A stretch of 64,000 nucleotides of DNA, taken from contig NC_134570.1 of the NCBI RefSeq assembly GCF_050947875.1, positions 229,695,265 to 229,759,264 of the forward strand. The letters run 5' to 3'. How positions within the stretch are numbered: the stretch's first letter is position 1; every line of letters begins with the position of its first letter. The notes under the pieces are model-generated. The model saw nothing but the letters and a program-made list of their open reading frames with translations, was not told where the DNA came from and made no database searches. The position numbers and the translations under genes are program-made. Shown piece after piece: positions 10,722 through 22,310 of this stretch. Source of the DNA: Dermacentor variabilis. Taxonomy: Eukaryota > Arthropoda > Arachnida > Ixodida > Ixodidae.

Positions 10722-11284
10722 GTGCGTGCCATCAAAACCTCTGGGTTATTTTGTTGTTCCACATGTTCCTTAACAGCAGTGTGGGCTCAGCATTGTGCTT
10801 CAGTGCAGTACTAGTTGCAGTACAACCTCGAGGTTGTTCATACAGGCTGGAAAAGATTCAGTGGCAATCTAGGGGTAAATGCAGCAGAAATGCATTAGAC
10901 ATTATTTGCATCTCTTTGACGTCCCAGATCCATATTTTAAACTGCATTCACCACATTGTGAAGCGTTGTTCCGCAGCTCATTCTACACATGTGGAGTGAA
11001 GTGCAACTGATGGTGTCCGGGCCATATCGCTGTCAGTTACACTCTAATGTTGCTGACCGATTTTCTATACCTCATGGGTACCGAAATGTGCTCTGGACAA
11101 TCTAACAGTCCGAAAAAATTTGTTTAGCCAAAAAAAGAAAGTTGACAGCCACTTAAGCATATGCTAAAGAGGATGAAGACGAAAGCCTGCGCATTCACAA
11201 TACATTCATTACATTACTTGACATTTTCATTCTAATGCATTTTTACTGTCTATTTATCTTCTTCTATCAAAAGTTCTGGGTTTT
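10722..11284. other. Intron-like sequence, nothing recognised
   Basis: This lies between the putative exon 2 and a tandem-repeat tract. It is AT-rich, with no long frame and no transposon ends that I can see. Confidence 0.4.
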
Positions 11285-11700
11285 AGTGCCTTAATTAATT
11301 CTGTCTTAATTGACTGTGCCTTAATTCACTTTGCCTTAATTAACAGCGAAGGTTTGATTCTCGACCTACACAATGTCAATTGGAATCCAACTTGGAGATA
11401 TGGCTGGTTGGCTCATATTTCCAAGTGGTTTTGACTCCCACCAAAGGTCATGGGTACAAATGCCTTAATTAACTGTCCCTTAATTAACACCAAAGGTTGT
11501 AGGTTGAACTCCCACCAAAGGTCGTTGGTTCAAGTGCCTTAATTAACTTTATATTTATGAACAGTGCCCTAACTCATTTTGCCATAATTAACACCAAAAG
11601 TCATGTGTTTGACTCCCACCAAAGGTAAAGGGTTCGACCCCCAATTTTGGTGCCATGGAATTTGGGTGCCATAACGCCAGATGGTCAAATGTTCATCCCA
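11285..11700. repeat. Irregular tandem repeat (CCTTAATTAAC / CCACCAAAGGT units)
   Basis: TGCCTTAATTAAC-type phrases recur at about 11289, 11303, 11319, 11333, 11462, 11477 and 11537, with a decayed CATAATTAACACC at 11583. They alternate with GTT.GA.TCCCACCAAAGGT phrases. Spacing is uneven, as in a decayed minisatellite. Confidence 0.75.
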
Positions 11701-12515
11701 CGTGCCATCTAAAGCTTTCACCTTAATAAGGTTTATTAGGCTTAAAGCAGCTTAAAAAAATCTCTAGTAACGCCCTGCCTCATACTATGCTTGGAGGGGA
11801 TCAGATTTGCTTGGATTTGTGCTTGAGTGACTTCTTTGTATACAATCACCAAGAGCATCCCCGTGTTGGCGGTTCCCATCAACGGAGATCGCCATGGAGA
11901 TCGAAGAAACGAGCAACATTTATTTACACCACTTGGCTCTCTCAAAGGCACAGGAGGTAGTACCGAGCACACAAATGCGAGGCTGCACACACAAGCACAC
12001 ACACACAAAAATGCAACGTCTCCGTGATACACTTGCTCTCTGGACACACTGCGTGTAGAATGGTAACTACACCAAGTGATTATGACGATAGCGCTGACTG
12101 GAAAAAAAAAATAGAAAAAGGAAGTGTCTCCTGGAGCGTTTTGTCAGCGAAGGAAGAGCGGGCATGGCCTCCAGACCAGAGGATAGCGCTTGTACCTCCT
12201 AATCTTGGAGGCTATAAATCAGGCCACTGAAAGCGAAGCTTGGCCAAGTTAGTAGAATATCCAACATGGCGACCTCTAAGATTGGGTAGGGTGGCTTGAA
12301 ACAAGCGATTTATTCCGAAAATCAAACTTTGGGGCCTAAATTCGACTGGAAAATTGGGTCACGCAAATGGGCATTAGCTCTATGATAGAGCTCACTGATG
12401 ATGCATTTATTAAGTAAGTCTGAAATATGAATCAAGTCCAAATTTTTAGAGTGAAAAATTCATCAGCGGCTGTGTGGGTGTGCGTGTATATATGGATATG
12501 CGTGGGTATAATATA
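11701..12515. other. Non-coding stretch, possible minus-strand LTR fragment
   Basis: Around 11910-11930 the minus strand reads GTAAATAAATGTTGCTCG, resembling the poly(A)-signal region of Gypsy LTRs. It is followed on the plus strand by a CA-rich run at 11980-12010. No LTR ends or coding domains could be defined, so this is only a hint. Confidence 0.25.
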
Positions 12516-13540
12516 CCGTATTTATTCTAATCTAATGCACGCTTTTTCTGACGGTCCAGAAATTGCGTGCCCATTAGAATTGAGTACGACCCTCAATCTG
12601 TGTTACCATATCGCCAACGGCATTTCAAAATATCCGCCTCCTATGCACTTCGAGCCTAGCTGTCTGAAAGCCCCTCCATCCCCGATCCACGGCCGCTTTT
12701 GATAAGTAGCAACAACATTTGATGTGCGCTGCTGTTCCTTAATTCGTCATGCATACCAATTCCACTTCCGGGGTTTCTGTTCCCGGTTGTCCTGCTTCCA
12801 GCATTTCCGGTTCCTGAATTTTCGTTTGTTGCATGCTTGCACCTCTATGCAGCAGTGATGTAGCTTCCAGCTAAAATCTGAAGCTGTGGCTGCGTAAGTT
12901 CCACTTGATGCTGGAAGCTCAGGGGATGAGCGAGGCAGGAGTGTGAAAGAGGAGGGCAAGTTGGTGGTACTTAACCAGCAAAAATGTGTATGGAGGAGCT
13001 TTAAGCTGCCTAGCTGCCTTAACTTCCTTCATGTGCTGTAGCTAATGTGCTTTGGTTAGGCCACTGTCCGTCGTCCCATTTTCTGCATTTGCTCTATTAG
13101 CATGGAAGTGCCAAATGCAAAGGCATGCCGAATTCATCATGATGCCGCAATTAAAAGGAAAGTGATCATGTGTGCGGAGACGGATGGAAATCGGGCCACA
13201 TCACAGGTGTTCGGAGTTCCCGAAACTTGCGTGCGGGATTGGTGCAAAATGGAGAGACATTCTACTTCGAAGGCTGCGGCCTATGGTGCGGCCCCTGTTT
13301 TGACAGCGATCTGTGATGGGGACAAAGTGTGTGCGTCTAGGCGCACTGCGCTCTGTTCTCATCGCAGCACGAAGGTCAATTCGCTCGCTCCAGCTACCGC
13401 ACTTCCTCACTCCAGCGTTTTGATAGCGAGTTTCTGCTGTCATAGCGTGAGACGTGTGCATGTTTGCTTGCAGAAGTGCGACACCATGCTTATTAATTTA
13501 GTTAGTAAGCGAATGTTTACAAGTTTATACAGCTGATAAA
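12516..13540 (+). mobile_element. pogo-like DNA transposon, 3'-truncated
   Basis: It begins CCGTATTTATTCTAATCTAATG right after TA (12514-12515). This is close to the CCGTATTTACTCGCATAATG end of the element at 33821-34772. A pogo-type DNA-binding domain follows (13102-13260). The catalytic region and right end are missing. Confidence 0.5.
13102..13260 (+). pseudogene. pogo-like transposase, Brinker-type DNA-binding domain remnant
   Basis: HHDAAIKRKVIMCAETDGNR, TSQVFGVPETCVRDW and C.M form a helix-turn-helix like the Brinker-type domain at the start of many pogo transposases (pattern YDAAFKRKVI...A...FGV.E..VRDWRK). After about 50 residues the homology stops and the frame carries unrelated sequence to 13536. 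The DDE core is absent. A second, more complete member of the same broad family is on the minus strand at 34903-36135. Confidence 0.6.
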
Positions 13541-13796
13541 ACTACTATCCTTACTTCATATGTCTGTCTGCTAATTTGCTATTGCAATCGCTGCTTCGCC
13601 TCTTGGGCGAAACTGTGACTTTCTTTATTTAGCTCAACTTTAGTGTATTGGGAGTAAATCTTTATTTTCCAAATGAGAGAAAGTTGTATTTCTGTACAAA
13701 AGAATGAGGTGTGTGGTACTGTAAAGGACTTTCTTTTTGTTAGGGCATGGCTAACAGGCGCGCATTACAGTCTAGAGCATGTTAGACTTGAGTAAA

Positions 13797-15700
13797 GGTA
13801 GTATTTATTTATTTATTTTCGATACTGTTAAGCTCTTATGGGCTGTTACAGAGTGGGAGAAGAGCATTTCGAACACATTTATGCAAAAACCATTTTCAGC
13901 CTCTGCGGAAACATTTCGGCTGAGTGGCATCTTGTGAACACGTTGGCATCGAGTCTGTTCCTTTCAACAATGGTTCGAATAAGATATGAAAATTTGAAAG
14001 TGTCAACCTGTGGTGTGTAAGGCTTAATGGCGTGGGGGTGATTTGTACGAGCTGATACTGGTACTGGACATTGTAGATATACGTCTAGATCATTCTTCAA
14101 GTTTGGTTATAAAGCTCATAAATTTCAGCTGTGCTACTTTTCTTTGTTGAGACAAGGGTTTTAGACCAAGTCTGTCAAGGAGTGAAGTCACGAATTTTCT
14201 GTCATAGCATGAAAAAAATAAACCTGGCTGCTAACCTCCGGACTATAATCTACTAATTTTGGTTTGACTGTGAGGGTCCCTAATGATACCTGCATATTCC
14301 GGTGCTGGCCTTACTATAGTTTTATATGCCGTGAATTTGACATTGGTAATGGCATTTCGTAGCCTCTTTTTAGGAAACCAAGCTTACATTGAGTGGATGT
14401 GCAAATGTTCTCACTATCTTTGTCCCACCTCAGATTATTGGTAATAGTGATTCCTAGATATTTTACATGCTTGGAACACTTGATTTATATACGGATATTG
14501 TAGAGGGATTCCTTATTTGTAATTGTCATACAGGTAGTCTATTCAAAATTACTTTTTATGTCCCATGTAGTACACTAGTTGTTGATAGCATTCAAAGTCT
14601 CATTCAAAATCATTTGGTCACTGACACTTTCCACACAACAAAACAAAATGCAGTCATCCGCAAACAATCCCACATCAACCAGTGGATGGTCACCAACTGC
14701 GATATTGTTATGCAGCGTCGCGTATGAGCATGCCTTCAAAGGACTGCTTCGCTCAGCGAAGAGAAAGAAGACGGGACATGCTGCGGTGAGATGCCGTCAG
14801 CCATTGTGCAGTAGCAACAGCCTGTAAATATTGTAATATGTACGGTTTCATCTCTTCGCCGTCTACTCGTGAATCCCCGTGAAAATATCATTAACATACA
14901 ATGACAATAAGACAGGTCCCAAAACTGACACTTGTGGCACACCAGACTACATGGGCAGCGTGGATGAACGGCTTCGAGATATTTCAACAAATTGGTACTG
15001 GTTATGCAAGTAGACTTGAACCTATTTAATTATCTGAGAATCAACTCCAAGTTCACACATTTTTTCAATCAGTTTCACATGACATACCCTGTTGAAAGCC
15101 TTTGAAAAGTCTATTCCAGTCGTAGCTATTTGCTGCCGGGAGTTAATCGCTGTTGCACAGCTATGTGGTGTTTCATACAGTTAAGTTACCGTCGACAGGC
15201 CCTTTCCAAATCCGTGTTGTTTGCTGTAAAACAGCTTATTGTTTTCTAGATATTCCAGTAAGGGCTTTACGTTCACATGTTTCAGAATTTTACATGCCGT
15301 ACAAATGATTGAAATGGACGATAATTATCCACAAAGAGCTTATTATACTTGTTTTAAAGACTAGTACCACATTCACTAGTAGCCAGTTGTGTGCTACTTT
15401 TCGTTTGTGGAGTGACAAGTAAAAAATAATAGCCAGAAACCTGATACCCAGTCACAGTAGCATTTTAAGAATTCGTTGGGTTTCATACTAGGACCTGGGT
15501 ATTACTTGGTGCCTAATGTGAGAAGCAGTGGTGTTATGCCTTTTTTTGAAATACAGAGGTTGCTTTTATCACTCGATTGTTGAGTTAGTTCCAAAAAATT
15601 ATTTTTCGGAATGAAAACAGATGTGAAAAACCTATTAAATGCTTCTAGAACCAATTTAGGTTTGCTACACGTTTCGATTCAAGAGTACACTTTATACTGA
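13797..15700 (-). mobile_element. Non-LTR retrotransposon (LINE), 5'-truncated and decayed
   Basis: A minus-strand reverse transcriptase region ends in a 3' tail of AAAT repeats (plus strand TATTTATTTATTT at 13800-13820). The 5' part is missing beyond about 15700. The coding remnants are described in the pseudogene entry. Confidence 0.75.
13860..15660 (-). pseudogene. LINE ORF2 reverse transcriptase remnant
   Basis: Minus-strand motifs come in the right order. LLEYLENNKLFYSKQHGFGK lies near 15230, then TGIDFSKAFNRVCHVKLIEK near 15080. GVPQVSVLGPV (RT motif with Gly-Val-Pro-Gln) is near 14930. FADDC, the catalytic Asp pair, is near 14660. ITITNNLRWDKD and LGFLKRG follow near 14400-14430, and IKPYTPQVDTFKFSY is near 14000. 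This is the standard layout from RT palm to the C-terminal tail of a LINE ORF2 protein. Several stops and shifts interrupt it. The endonuclease is not present. It would have copied element RNA at a nicked target; it is dead now. Confidence 0.75.
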
Positions 15701-16112
15701 ACTTTTGTAATAATTAATGTAGCGGCAAAACTTTGGTGATGTTGCCATGTATTCAGATAAAGTATTACAGTCGAAACTCGTGATAACGAAATCCAGCAAC
15801 ATCGAAATTCTCGCCACAACAAAATATTATCTCGTATCCCCAGAAAATGCGCATAGCATTCAATGCATTTCGTACCTCTTGACTACGAAATGTCACTGTA
15901 CTACCATCCTGCATCAACGAAATTTGATGGAACGTGACCCCGCATATTACCTACTTGCGCAAGGCTAGCAGGCTCCTAAATGTGCTCAAATGCGATTGCC
16001 TTGCACTAAAATTGTGTAAAATAGTGCCACATTACACTTGCTTTGGTGCCGCCACTTTTGTTTACAAAAACAGCCAAGCGCCGGACGCAATCACGTATGT
16101 TGGGAACATGTC

Positions 16113-16568
16113 ATGTCCGCCATATTTTTTGTTGATCGCCCATTTGAAGTGGCATGCGCGTTGCTACCGACGTGTGACGACGGTTTTTACACACCTAATG
16201 CAGTGCGTAATGTGCACCTCGACGAGGAAATACACATCCCACCGACGTGGAATTCCTTACGGCGCTTTAGATGGCAGTCGCAGCACGGAGTGCCACGCAT
16301 CAGGCCGTGATTGAGCGATCGTCTGGGAATATGCATCCCTTGCTTCAAGAATGCTGGTTTTGGTGCCACCCGACTGGCTTCGGGTGCGGATTCTGGACCG
16401 GACGTAGATTTGCCATATTTTTTGTTGATTGACCATTTGAAGTGGCACACGTGTTGCTACCAACGTGTGACGACTGTTTTTACACACCTAGTGCAGTGCA
16501 TAATGTGCACCTTGATGAGGAAATACACATCCCACCGACGTGGAATTCTTTATGGTGCTAGAGATGGC
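16113..16568. repeat. Direct repeat of about 160 bp, 296 bp apart
   Basis: 16113-16275 and 16409-16568 share CCATATTTTTTGTTGAT, CATTTGAAGTGGCA and AGGAAATACACATCCCACCG, with only scattered differences. A second pair follows: 16569-16700 and 17039-17161 share GTCTCCCTTTTCAA and GAGCCAACTTACCATTCAGA. The second pair straddles the presumed left end of the Gypsy element. Confidence 0.8.
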
Positions 16569-17195
16569 GGGTCCGCGAAGATAACTCTTCAAGTCTCCCT
16601 TTTCAACCGTCTCGTGCTATTGCAAGTAGAGTAGTCAGTCGCATTGGAGCCAACTTACCATTCAGATCTCTCCGTTGCGATTCAGGTGATTTAAATTCAG
16701 GTGATTGCCTTTTGGTATACGAGATACAATCACTTTCGTGCTTGGCACCGGATGTGTAGGCACCTACGGGCGACTGCGTGCGCTGAACAAAATGGAGGCT
16801 GAGTTGTGAAGCTGCTAGGTGCAGTTTTATTACATATTTTGGCGCAGTTGGCTTTATACGATCCATGATGTGGGTAACCTTCTTCGTTCAGCCAGCCAAA
16901 GACAGTCTCGTCTTCACGAAGTACCCGCTCCCTAGAGACCCGCCACTCGATCTTCTCGTCGACTTGACGACAGGTGAGCTCGTGTCTATTGTTGTGCATA
17001 AGGCATCTATGTCTTTGGACAAACTTTTAGAAAAAAGGGTCCGTGAAGATAAATCTTCAAGTCTCCCTTTTCAATCATCTTGTGCAATTGCAAGTAGAGT
17101 AGTCAGTCGCATCGGAGCCAACTTACCATTCAGATCTCTCCGTTACGCTTCAGGTGATTTAACTTCGGCAAAAGCAAGTTTCCCAGCAAAATGAA

Positions 17196-17564
17196 ATGAT
17201 TCAGACCCTTGTCTCGACTCTGAGTCTCAAAGAAAGCATTCCTACAGAGTGTGTGGAATCTGAACCCTTTGATAGTTTGTCGGGGAATCCAGAAGCTTGG
17301 ATTGCATTCTTTGAATATGCCTGTCGACGAAACGGCTGGGACACAGATGAAAGAAGAGTGAGCCATGTGCTCCATTTTCTAAGTGGCATCGCAAGAAAAC
17401 AGTACGAGCTGTGTATCACGGGACATCAATGTGATGCATGGAGCGGGTGGAAGGAGAGCTTCATCTCGTCATTTCACGGCAGCCCGCTTGAGCGATGGGA
17501 ACAAGCTATATTTTATCGCTACAGGTCTAGAGCAGCGCTCGAGTATTTCTTCGAAAAGCGTTGA
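17196..17564 (+). pseudogene. Gypsy-like gag fragment
   Basis: A 122-codon frame reads FDSLSGNPEAWIAFFEYACR, NGWDTDERRVSHVLHFLSG and SSFHGSPLERWEQAIFYRYR. The pattern (G.P..W..FFE, a HVLHFL helix, then F....) resembles retrotransposon capsid domains. It begins 360 bp after the presumed primer-binding site and ends at a stop. The next 680 bp to the reverse transcriptase contain no clean protease. The recognition is by pattern and position. Confidence 0.55.
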
Positions 17565-18244
17565 CTACTTCAACTTGCAGAGCCGGAACTTCTGCTAAAA
17601 TTTGTTGTTAATGCTCATAATACATGGCCTACCTCGGGAATTGCAAGCTGCAGCACCAAAAACTATGGAGGCCTTGCTGGAGTCACTTCAAGAGATCGCC
17701 TGCCATTGAATGGAGAGGACGACAAAGCCACATTGGAATTTCCAATGGGCAGAAGCATCGAGAAACAGAGTTTCATGAACAGTTACCAAGAGAGGGGTCT
17801 CCATAGGTCATTGCATACTTCAGAAAGAGAGTCATTGCCTGAGGAGCGCAGTTTCCACAGATTGGAAAAAAACAACTAATAAATGAGGGTTCTCAGTCTG
17901 ACCCTATGACAAAAACGAGACTGTTTGTTTGGTTTCTGTGAGTTTGTCACATAGAGAAATTGAGGTTAGTGGACAACGTACAACATCACTTATAAGTAGC
18001 GGAGCTTCTGTATCCATTCTTAAGAAAAGTAACGCAAATTCACAATATGTATCCTGAGGGAGATCAGTTTTTGTGCGTGGGTATGATGGAAGCAAGAGAG
18101 AATATTGTGAGCGGGCACGCCCGAAAGAAGTATCAATCTAAAGAGACAGGAGTGCTTGCATTAGCTTTAGACACGGTGGAGTACGACTTTCTCTTATCTG
18201 GTCCAGACATAAAGTTGTTGAGACTGAATATTTATTAGGATAAT

Positions 18245-19823
18245 ATGGTGTCTGTTGATCAAGAGGCTGACCAAACAGAGTCAGGACAAAAAGAAGACCA
18301 CCTACGGATTCTGAAGAAAGACAGTGTAATTCCTCAACTCTACCCCGAACTGGTATGTTTGGGAGGATCTCCACCGGCGACAACAAAGTTCGAAGTTCCA
18401 TATCACCTGTCTGACAAAACAGTTGTGAGAAAAAAAGCCATACAACTTGATGAGAGAAAAAAAGGCGTGGCTAAAAAAGAGCTACAAAAGATGTTAGGTG
18501 CTAATGTAATTCGCCCATCGGTGTCTCTTTTTTGCTTCACCTATCACCATTGCTTCAAAGCAAGACAGCAGCTGGTGGCTATGTACGGATTACAGAGCAG
18601 TAAATAACCAAACCCTATTGATTCTTTTTCCAATGCCAAGGATTGACACCATCATCAATGAAACTGGAGGCTGTACCTGCTTTTTGCATATAGACTTGTG
18701 CAAGGGCTTCTGGAAGGTGCCACAGCAAGAAGTCAGCAAGCAATACAACACATTTACGACTTCATTTGGCATATACGAATATAATCACCTTCCTTGTGGA
18801 TGGAAAAACTCACCTAGTTGGTTTAAAAAGATGATAAACGCAGTTTGGAATCCCTACATTGGACACTTCTACAATGTCTACGTGGACGAAATTATCATAT
18901 ACTCAAAACTGAAAAGTTGCGTAAAGAACACCTGGGTCATATTATGGCAGTGTTATCTGATGCTAAGCTAAAAGTTAATTTCAAGAAAAGTGAGTTCTTC
19001 AAAACTGAGGTGATATTTCTTGGCACAGTTTTGGACGGAACAATGAAGCATAAAAAAGAAGAATCGGCAGCTCGCTTAGCAAAACTAGTAAAGCCATACG
19101 ATGTACACTCACTTCGCATGTTTCTAGGCTTGGCGGGCGATTTCAGAGCATTCAATCAAAATTATGCTCTCAAAAGTCACTGTCTGACAAGACTGACTCA
19201 GACGGATGTTCCCTTTTGTTGGGCAGAAGCATGTGATGACGCCTGCCGAGAACTGGTCCGAATAATTTCTTATGACCCTTTGTTGTGCTTACTAGACTTC
19301 GCGCTGCCCTTCGAATTGAATACCGATGCATCTCACTATGGCACGGGAGCACTCTTGTATCAGAGAGACCTATCACGACCACCAAACCAACAACTTTGTG
19401 TAGTTGGATACTACAGCTACACATTCAACAAAACTGAATTGAACTATACAGCGACAGAAAAAGAAGCTCTCGCCATTTTAAAAACCGTCTGCTACTTCCG
19501 TTCATATTTGGAAGGTGCAAAGTTCAAGCTATGCACAGCCCATGAAGCACTAACGTACATATTGAAGATGGCCGAATTGAAAGGAAAGATAGCTCGTTGA
19601 GTGGGTGAACTTCAGCAATTTGATTTTGCAGTAGCTCATCGCCCGGGAGCGTCTATGAAGGGCGTGGATGCAATGTCGCAATTAGCCATTATGTTGCAAG
19701 GATATGGGAAGGAACCAAAGTTTTACAACATACTGAAAATGAATGATTTGCTGTTCTTAATTGCTTGGTTCCAAAAATATTGGAACTGTATCATGATAGT
19801 CCCGAATCAGGAGGCCATGCTGG
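18245..19823 (+). pseudogene. Gypsy-like reverse transcriptase and RNase H remnant
   Basis: RT segments are PQLYPELVCLGG, VPYHLSDKTVVRKKA, GANVIRPS, then after a shift FPMPRIDTIINETGGCT, DLCKGFWKVP, TTSFGIYEYNHLPCGWKNSP and YVDEIIIYSK. The catalytic YVDD is YVDE here. After another shift come VIFLGTVLDG and LRMFLGLAGDFRAFN, and then RNase H: FELNTDASHYGTGALLYQRD, SYTFNKTELNYTATEKEALA and CTAHEALTYIL, where related proteins have TDHEAL. A TGA at 19598 replaces the Trp expected before VGELQQFDF. With two active-site changes plus shifts and stops, this is clearly dead. Confidence 0.75.
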
Positions 19824-19826
19824 CTT

Positions 19827-20745
19827 TTGGAAAACCTACATAAAATTGACAAAAAGCTTCTCATGACCTCGTATGAAGCAAAAAACAAGACTGTGTGTTA
19901 TCATGTCATAAATGCCAGATTAACAAAGGGAAACTTAAACAGCCAGCGCAAAAAATGCTTATACCACAATATTCTAACACGCCATTTGAGGTCATTCATC
20001 TGGACTCCGCGGAACTACGAAAAAAGTCTGAAGGAGTTCAGAAGACACAAGCCTTCCTTTTGGTGCATTGAGTGCACCAGGATGATTGCAGCAAGGCCTG
20101 GTAAAGATGGTAACAGCATAATTTCCTTTTTGAACAGGAAAATGTTTGACAATGTAAAAGTAATTCTGTCCAACAATGGACCTGCCTTCCGAAGTCGTCG
20201 GCTACAGGAATGAACTGAAAAGCGTAACATCAAGTTACGGTTCACTGCGCCCGATAATTCCACAGCAAATGGGCTAGCTGAAAGGGCTATCAGGGACATA
20301 CATTAGGATGTATCCAGCATTCCCAGGTGGTTTGAAATATTGTCCAGAAGTAGAAGTAGCTCACCACAACTGCTTGTATACAACTGGCCTGGGATGCACT
20401 CCTCTATTTGCTGCAATTGGGAGGCAACCTTATCTGCCTGCAGATATAAGCGTTGGTATAGACAACAACATAAAGCTCACAGAAGCAGTAAGAACTGAAG
20501 ATATTAGATCAAGATATCGTGAAAGAATGAAGAGAAATTTCGACAAGAGGCAAAATACAATGTTACCAACTCTCGACGTCGATGACTTCGTACTGGTAAA
20601 AAGAGGGCCAAGTCTGAACACGGCCTATAACAAACTATTTTGTGTGATCAAGACGGCAAGTCCACAAGGACACTTAAAGACCATATGGTACATTGGTCCC
20701 AATGACACCATGGAATCCGCTGCTATTGGGAATATATTCAAGTAA
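19827..20745 (+). pseudogene. Gypsy-like integrase remnant
   Basis: Pieces of an integrase core appear in successive frames: EVIHLDSAELRKKSEG near 19985-20035 (first Asp), VILSNNGPAF near 20160-20195 where related enzymes have an Asp (Asn here), and ANGLAERAIRD near 20265 with the Glu kept. A C-terminal frame (20308-20745) holds GCTPLFAAIGRQPYLPADIS and RYRERMKRNFDKRQN, ending DDFVLVKRG. The zinc-binding part is not recognisable. Order and spacing fit the end of a Gypsy pol. Confidence 0.6.
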
Positions 20746-21724
20746 CAATGCTAGGGGGAATGAAGCAATCCTATGATGGCCTGCAAATAGAGGAAGTTGA
20801 AACAAGACAAGGGGGAGAAAAGAGAATAGAGAAGTCCGGTAGAACAAAATAGCGGCTGTGTTGTGAAGCTGCTAAGCGCAGTTTTATTAAAAAAATATTT
20901 TGTTGTCGCGAAGATTTCGTAGTTGTGAGATGTCGTTATCGCAGCTTTCGACTGTATATAGATATAGTCATGTCACCTTATATGCCTTGTTTTTTTTTTT
21001 CATTTGACCAATTCGGTGAATTTGCGCTACCAAAGATACAATGATGCCAAGAGTATCAGAGAAAGCTTCCTCCAACACTTATTTTTCAATATCCCCTGCA
21101 GGGGTGTCTGCGTAAGAAGGCGTTTGGTGTGTTGCAACAGCACGTTCCCGAGCACGCGGTGGTTGCACCCTCATGTGTGTAGCTGTGCGTGACTTAGCCG
21201 TTTCTGGGGAAAGGGGCCATCCTGAGGGTTGAGCTGATGCCGGGTGTCCGGACCTTTAAGGCAGAGGCAACGCAGCTCTTTGGCCTCTGGTTCACATAGA
21301 CGGCACCGCCAGATTGACCCACCTGGAGGAAATCGGCAGTCACCTTTTCCTGTCCCCCTCTCCTATCTTACTCTTTCTTTCTTGCTTTCAATCTTTACTT
21401 TCCTCTTCTCTTCTTCCCACTTTCCTGTTGACAAGGGTTAACCCTGTGGAAGTGACCTCACTTGGTCAGGACTGTCAGGTTATAGCGGTTGTGTCTGGCT
21501 AACCTCTGTAATACATTACCTTGTTTGCTTTCACGAACTCAAAATCCCCTCCCCCACTCACAGGAACGATCGACCCTGAAAAAGGGGCTGCACTGAATAA
21601 TTGAAAGAGTTTCTTGCGACACGGAATGATTTCAGAGTTTTTTGTCGTCACATCCATGACACCTACGAAAATCTAAGACATCACCTTTCCCAATAGGCAG
21701 AGCAATTCAAGACTGCATTGGCAA

Positions 21725-22310
21725 AAAAGATGAATTCTGGAGATGTACTAATTGAAGTAAAGGACAAAGACCCAAGCAACAAAATCATAAAACTAGAAAT
21801 GATTGGAGAACACTAAGTTTCAGTAACTGCACATGGTTCACTGAATAACTCAAGAGGAGACATATCGGACTCGGAACTGATAAAGAGCACTGACACTGAA
21901 ATAAAGGAGGCCTTAGCTGATCAAGGGATGCACGCACAATAATAACCGGAAGGGACAACAAGGAAATCAGGACAGCGAATGTGCTGCCGACTTTGCGAGT
22001 ACAGCGTTTCCAACAGCAGTCCAAGCTGCTTACCTATACCTTCGTGTTGGGCCTTACATACCCAATCCTCGTAGGTGCTTCTGGTGCCAGAGGCACAGAC
22101 ATGGGTTTCAGTCATGCTGCGGGAACCCGACTGTGCATACAGTGCAGCTTTAGTGATCACAGTGAAACCCCTTTCAATGTATCAACTGCAAAGGCACCCA
22201 CGCAGTATATACTATTCCAGAACTTGTCCCGAGTAGGAGGAGAAAGACATCATCGCATTGAAAACAAAAAGAAAGCATTCTCTATCATGAAACAAGGAAA
22301 CGCATGAAAT
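21725..22310 (+). pseudogene. LINE ORF1 (gag-like) remnant with zinc knuckle
   Basis: Near 22050-22130 the plus strand reads VGPYIPNPRRCFWCQRHRHG then FQSCCGNPT. The Cys-x2-Cys-x4-His-x4-Cys spacing of one zinc knuckle is intact. The following segment has FQCINCKGTH, part of a second knuckle. This is the standard C-terminal half of ORF1 RNA-binding proteins in I/Jockey-like LINEs. Upstream coding is scattered over several frames with stops (for example LEVKDKDPSNKII near 21750). It would bind element RNA; the copy is broken. Confidence 0.6.

Larger units (their letters stand above)
16785..20889 (+). mobile_element. Decayed Ty3/Gypsy-like retrotransposon with only 48-bp terminal direct repeats
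   Basis: Plus-strand gag, reverse transcriptase, RNase H and integrase remnants lie between two 48-bp direct repeats (16785-16832 and 20842-20889; core GTTGTGAAGCTGCT, then GCAGTTTTATTA). TTTTGGCGCAGTTGG directly after the left repeat fits a primer-binding site. AAGGGGGAGAAAAGAG at about 20809-20825 fits a polypurine tract. Full LTRs are not recognisable. The right repeat abuts the inverted end of the host DNA transposon. Confidence 0.65.
15768..20954. mobile_element. TA-flanked DNA transposon with about 62-bp inverted ends, split by a Gypsy element
   Basis: The left end CAGTCGAAACTCGTGATAAC and the right end (inverse of CAGTCGAAAGCTGCGATAAC) continue as inverted copies for about 62 bp, through CGACAACAAAATATT-like sequence. 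TA flanks both ends (15766-15767, 20955-20956). This fits a pogo/Tc1-type non-autonomous element. The outermost remaining part (15830-16780) holds internal direct repeats; the centre is occupied by a retroelement. Confidence 0.7.

Noticed and set aside
12024..12230. Short frame near the putative LTR hint
   Set aside because: 68 codons without motif or splice context; treated as chance.
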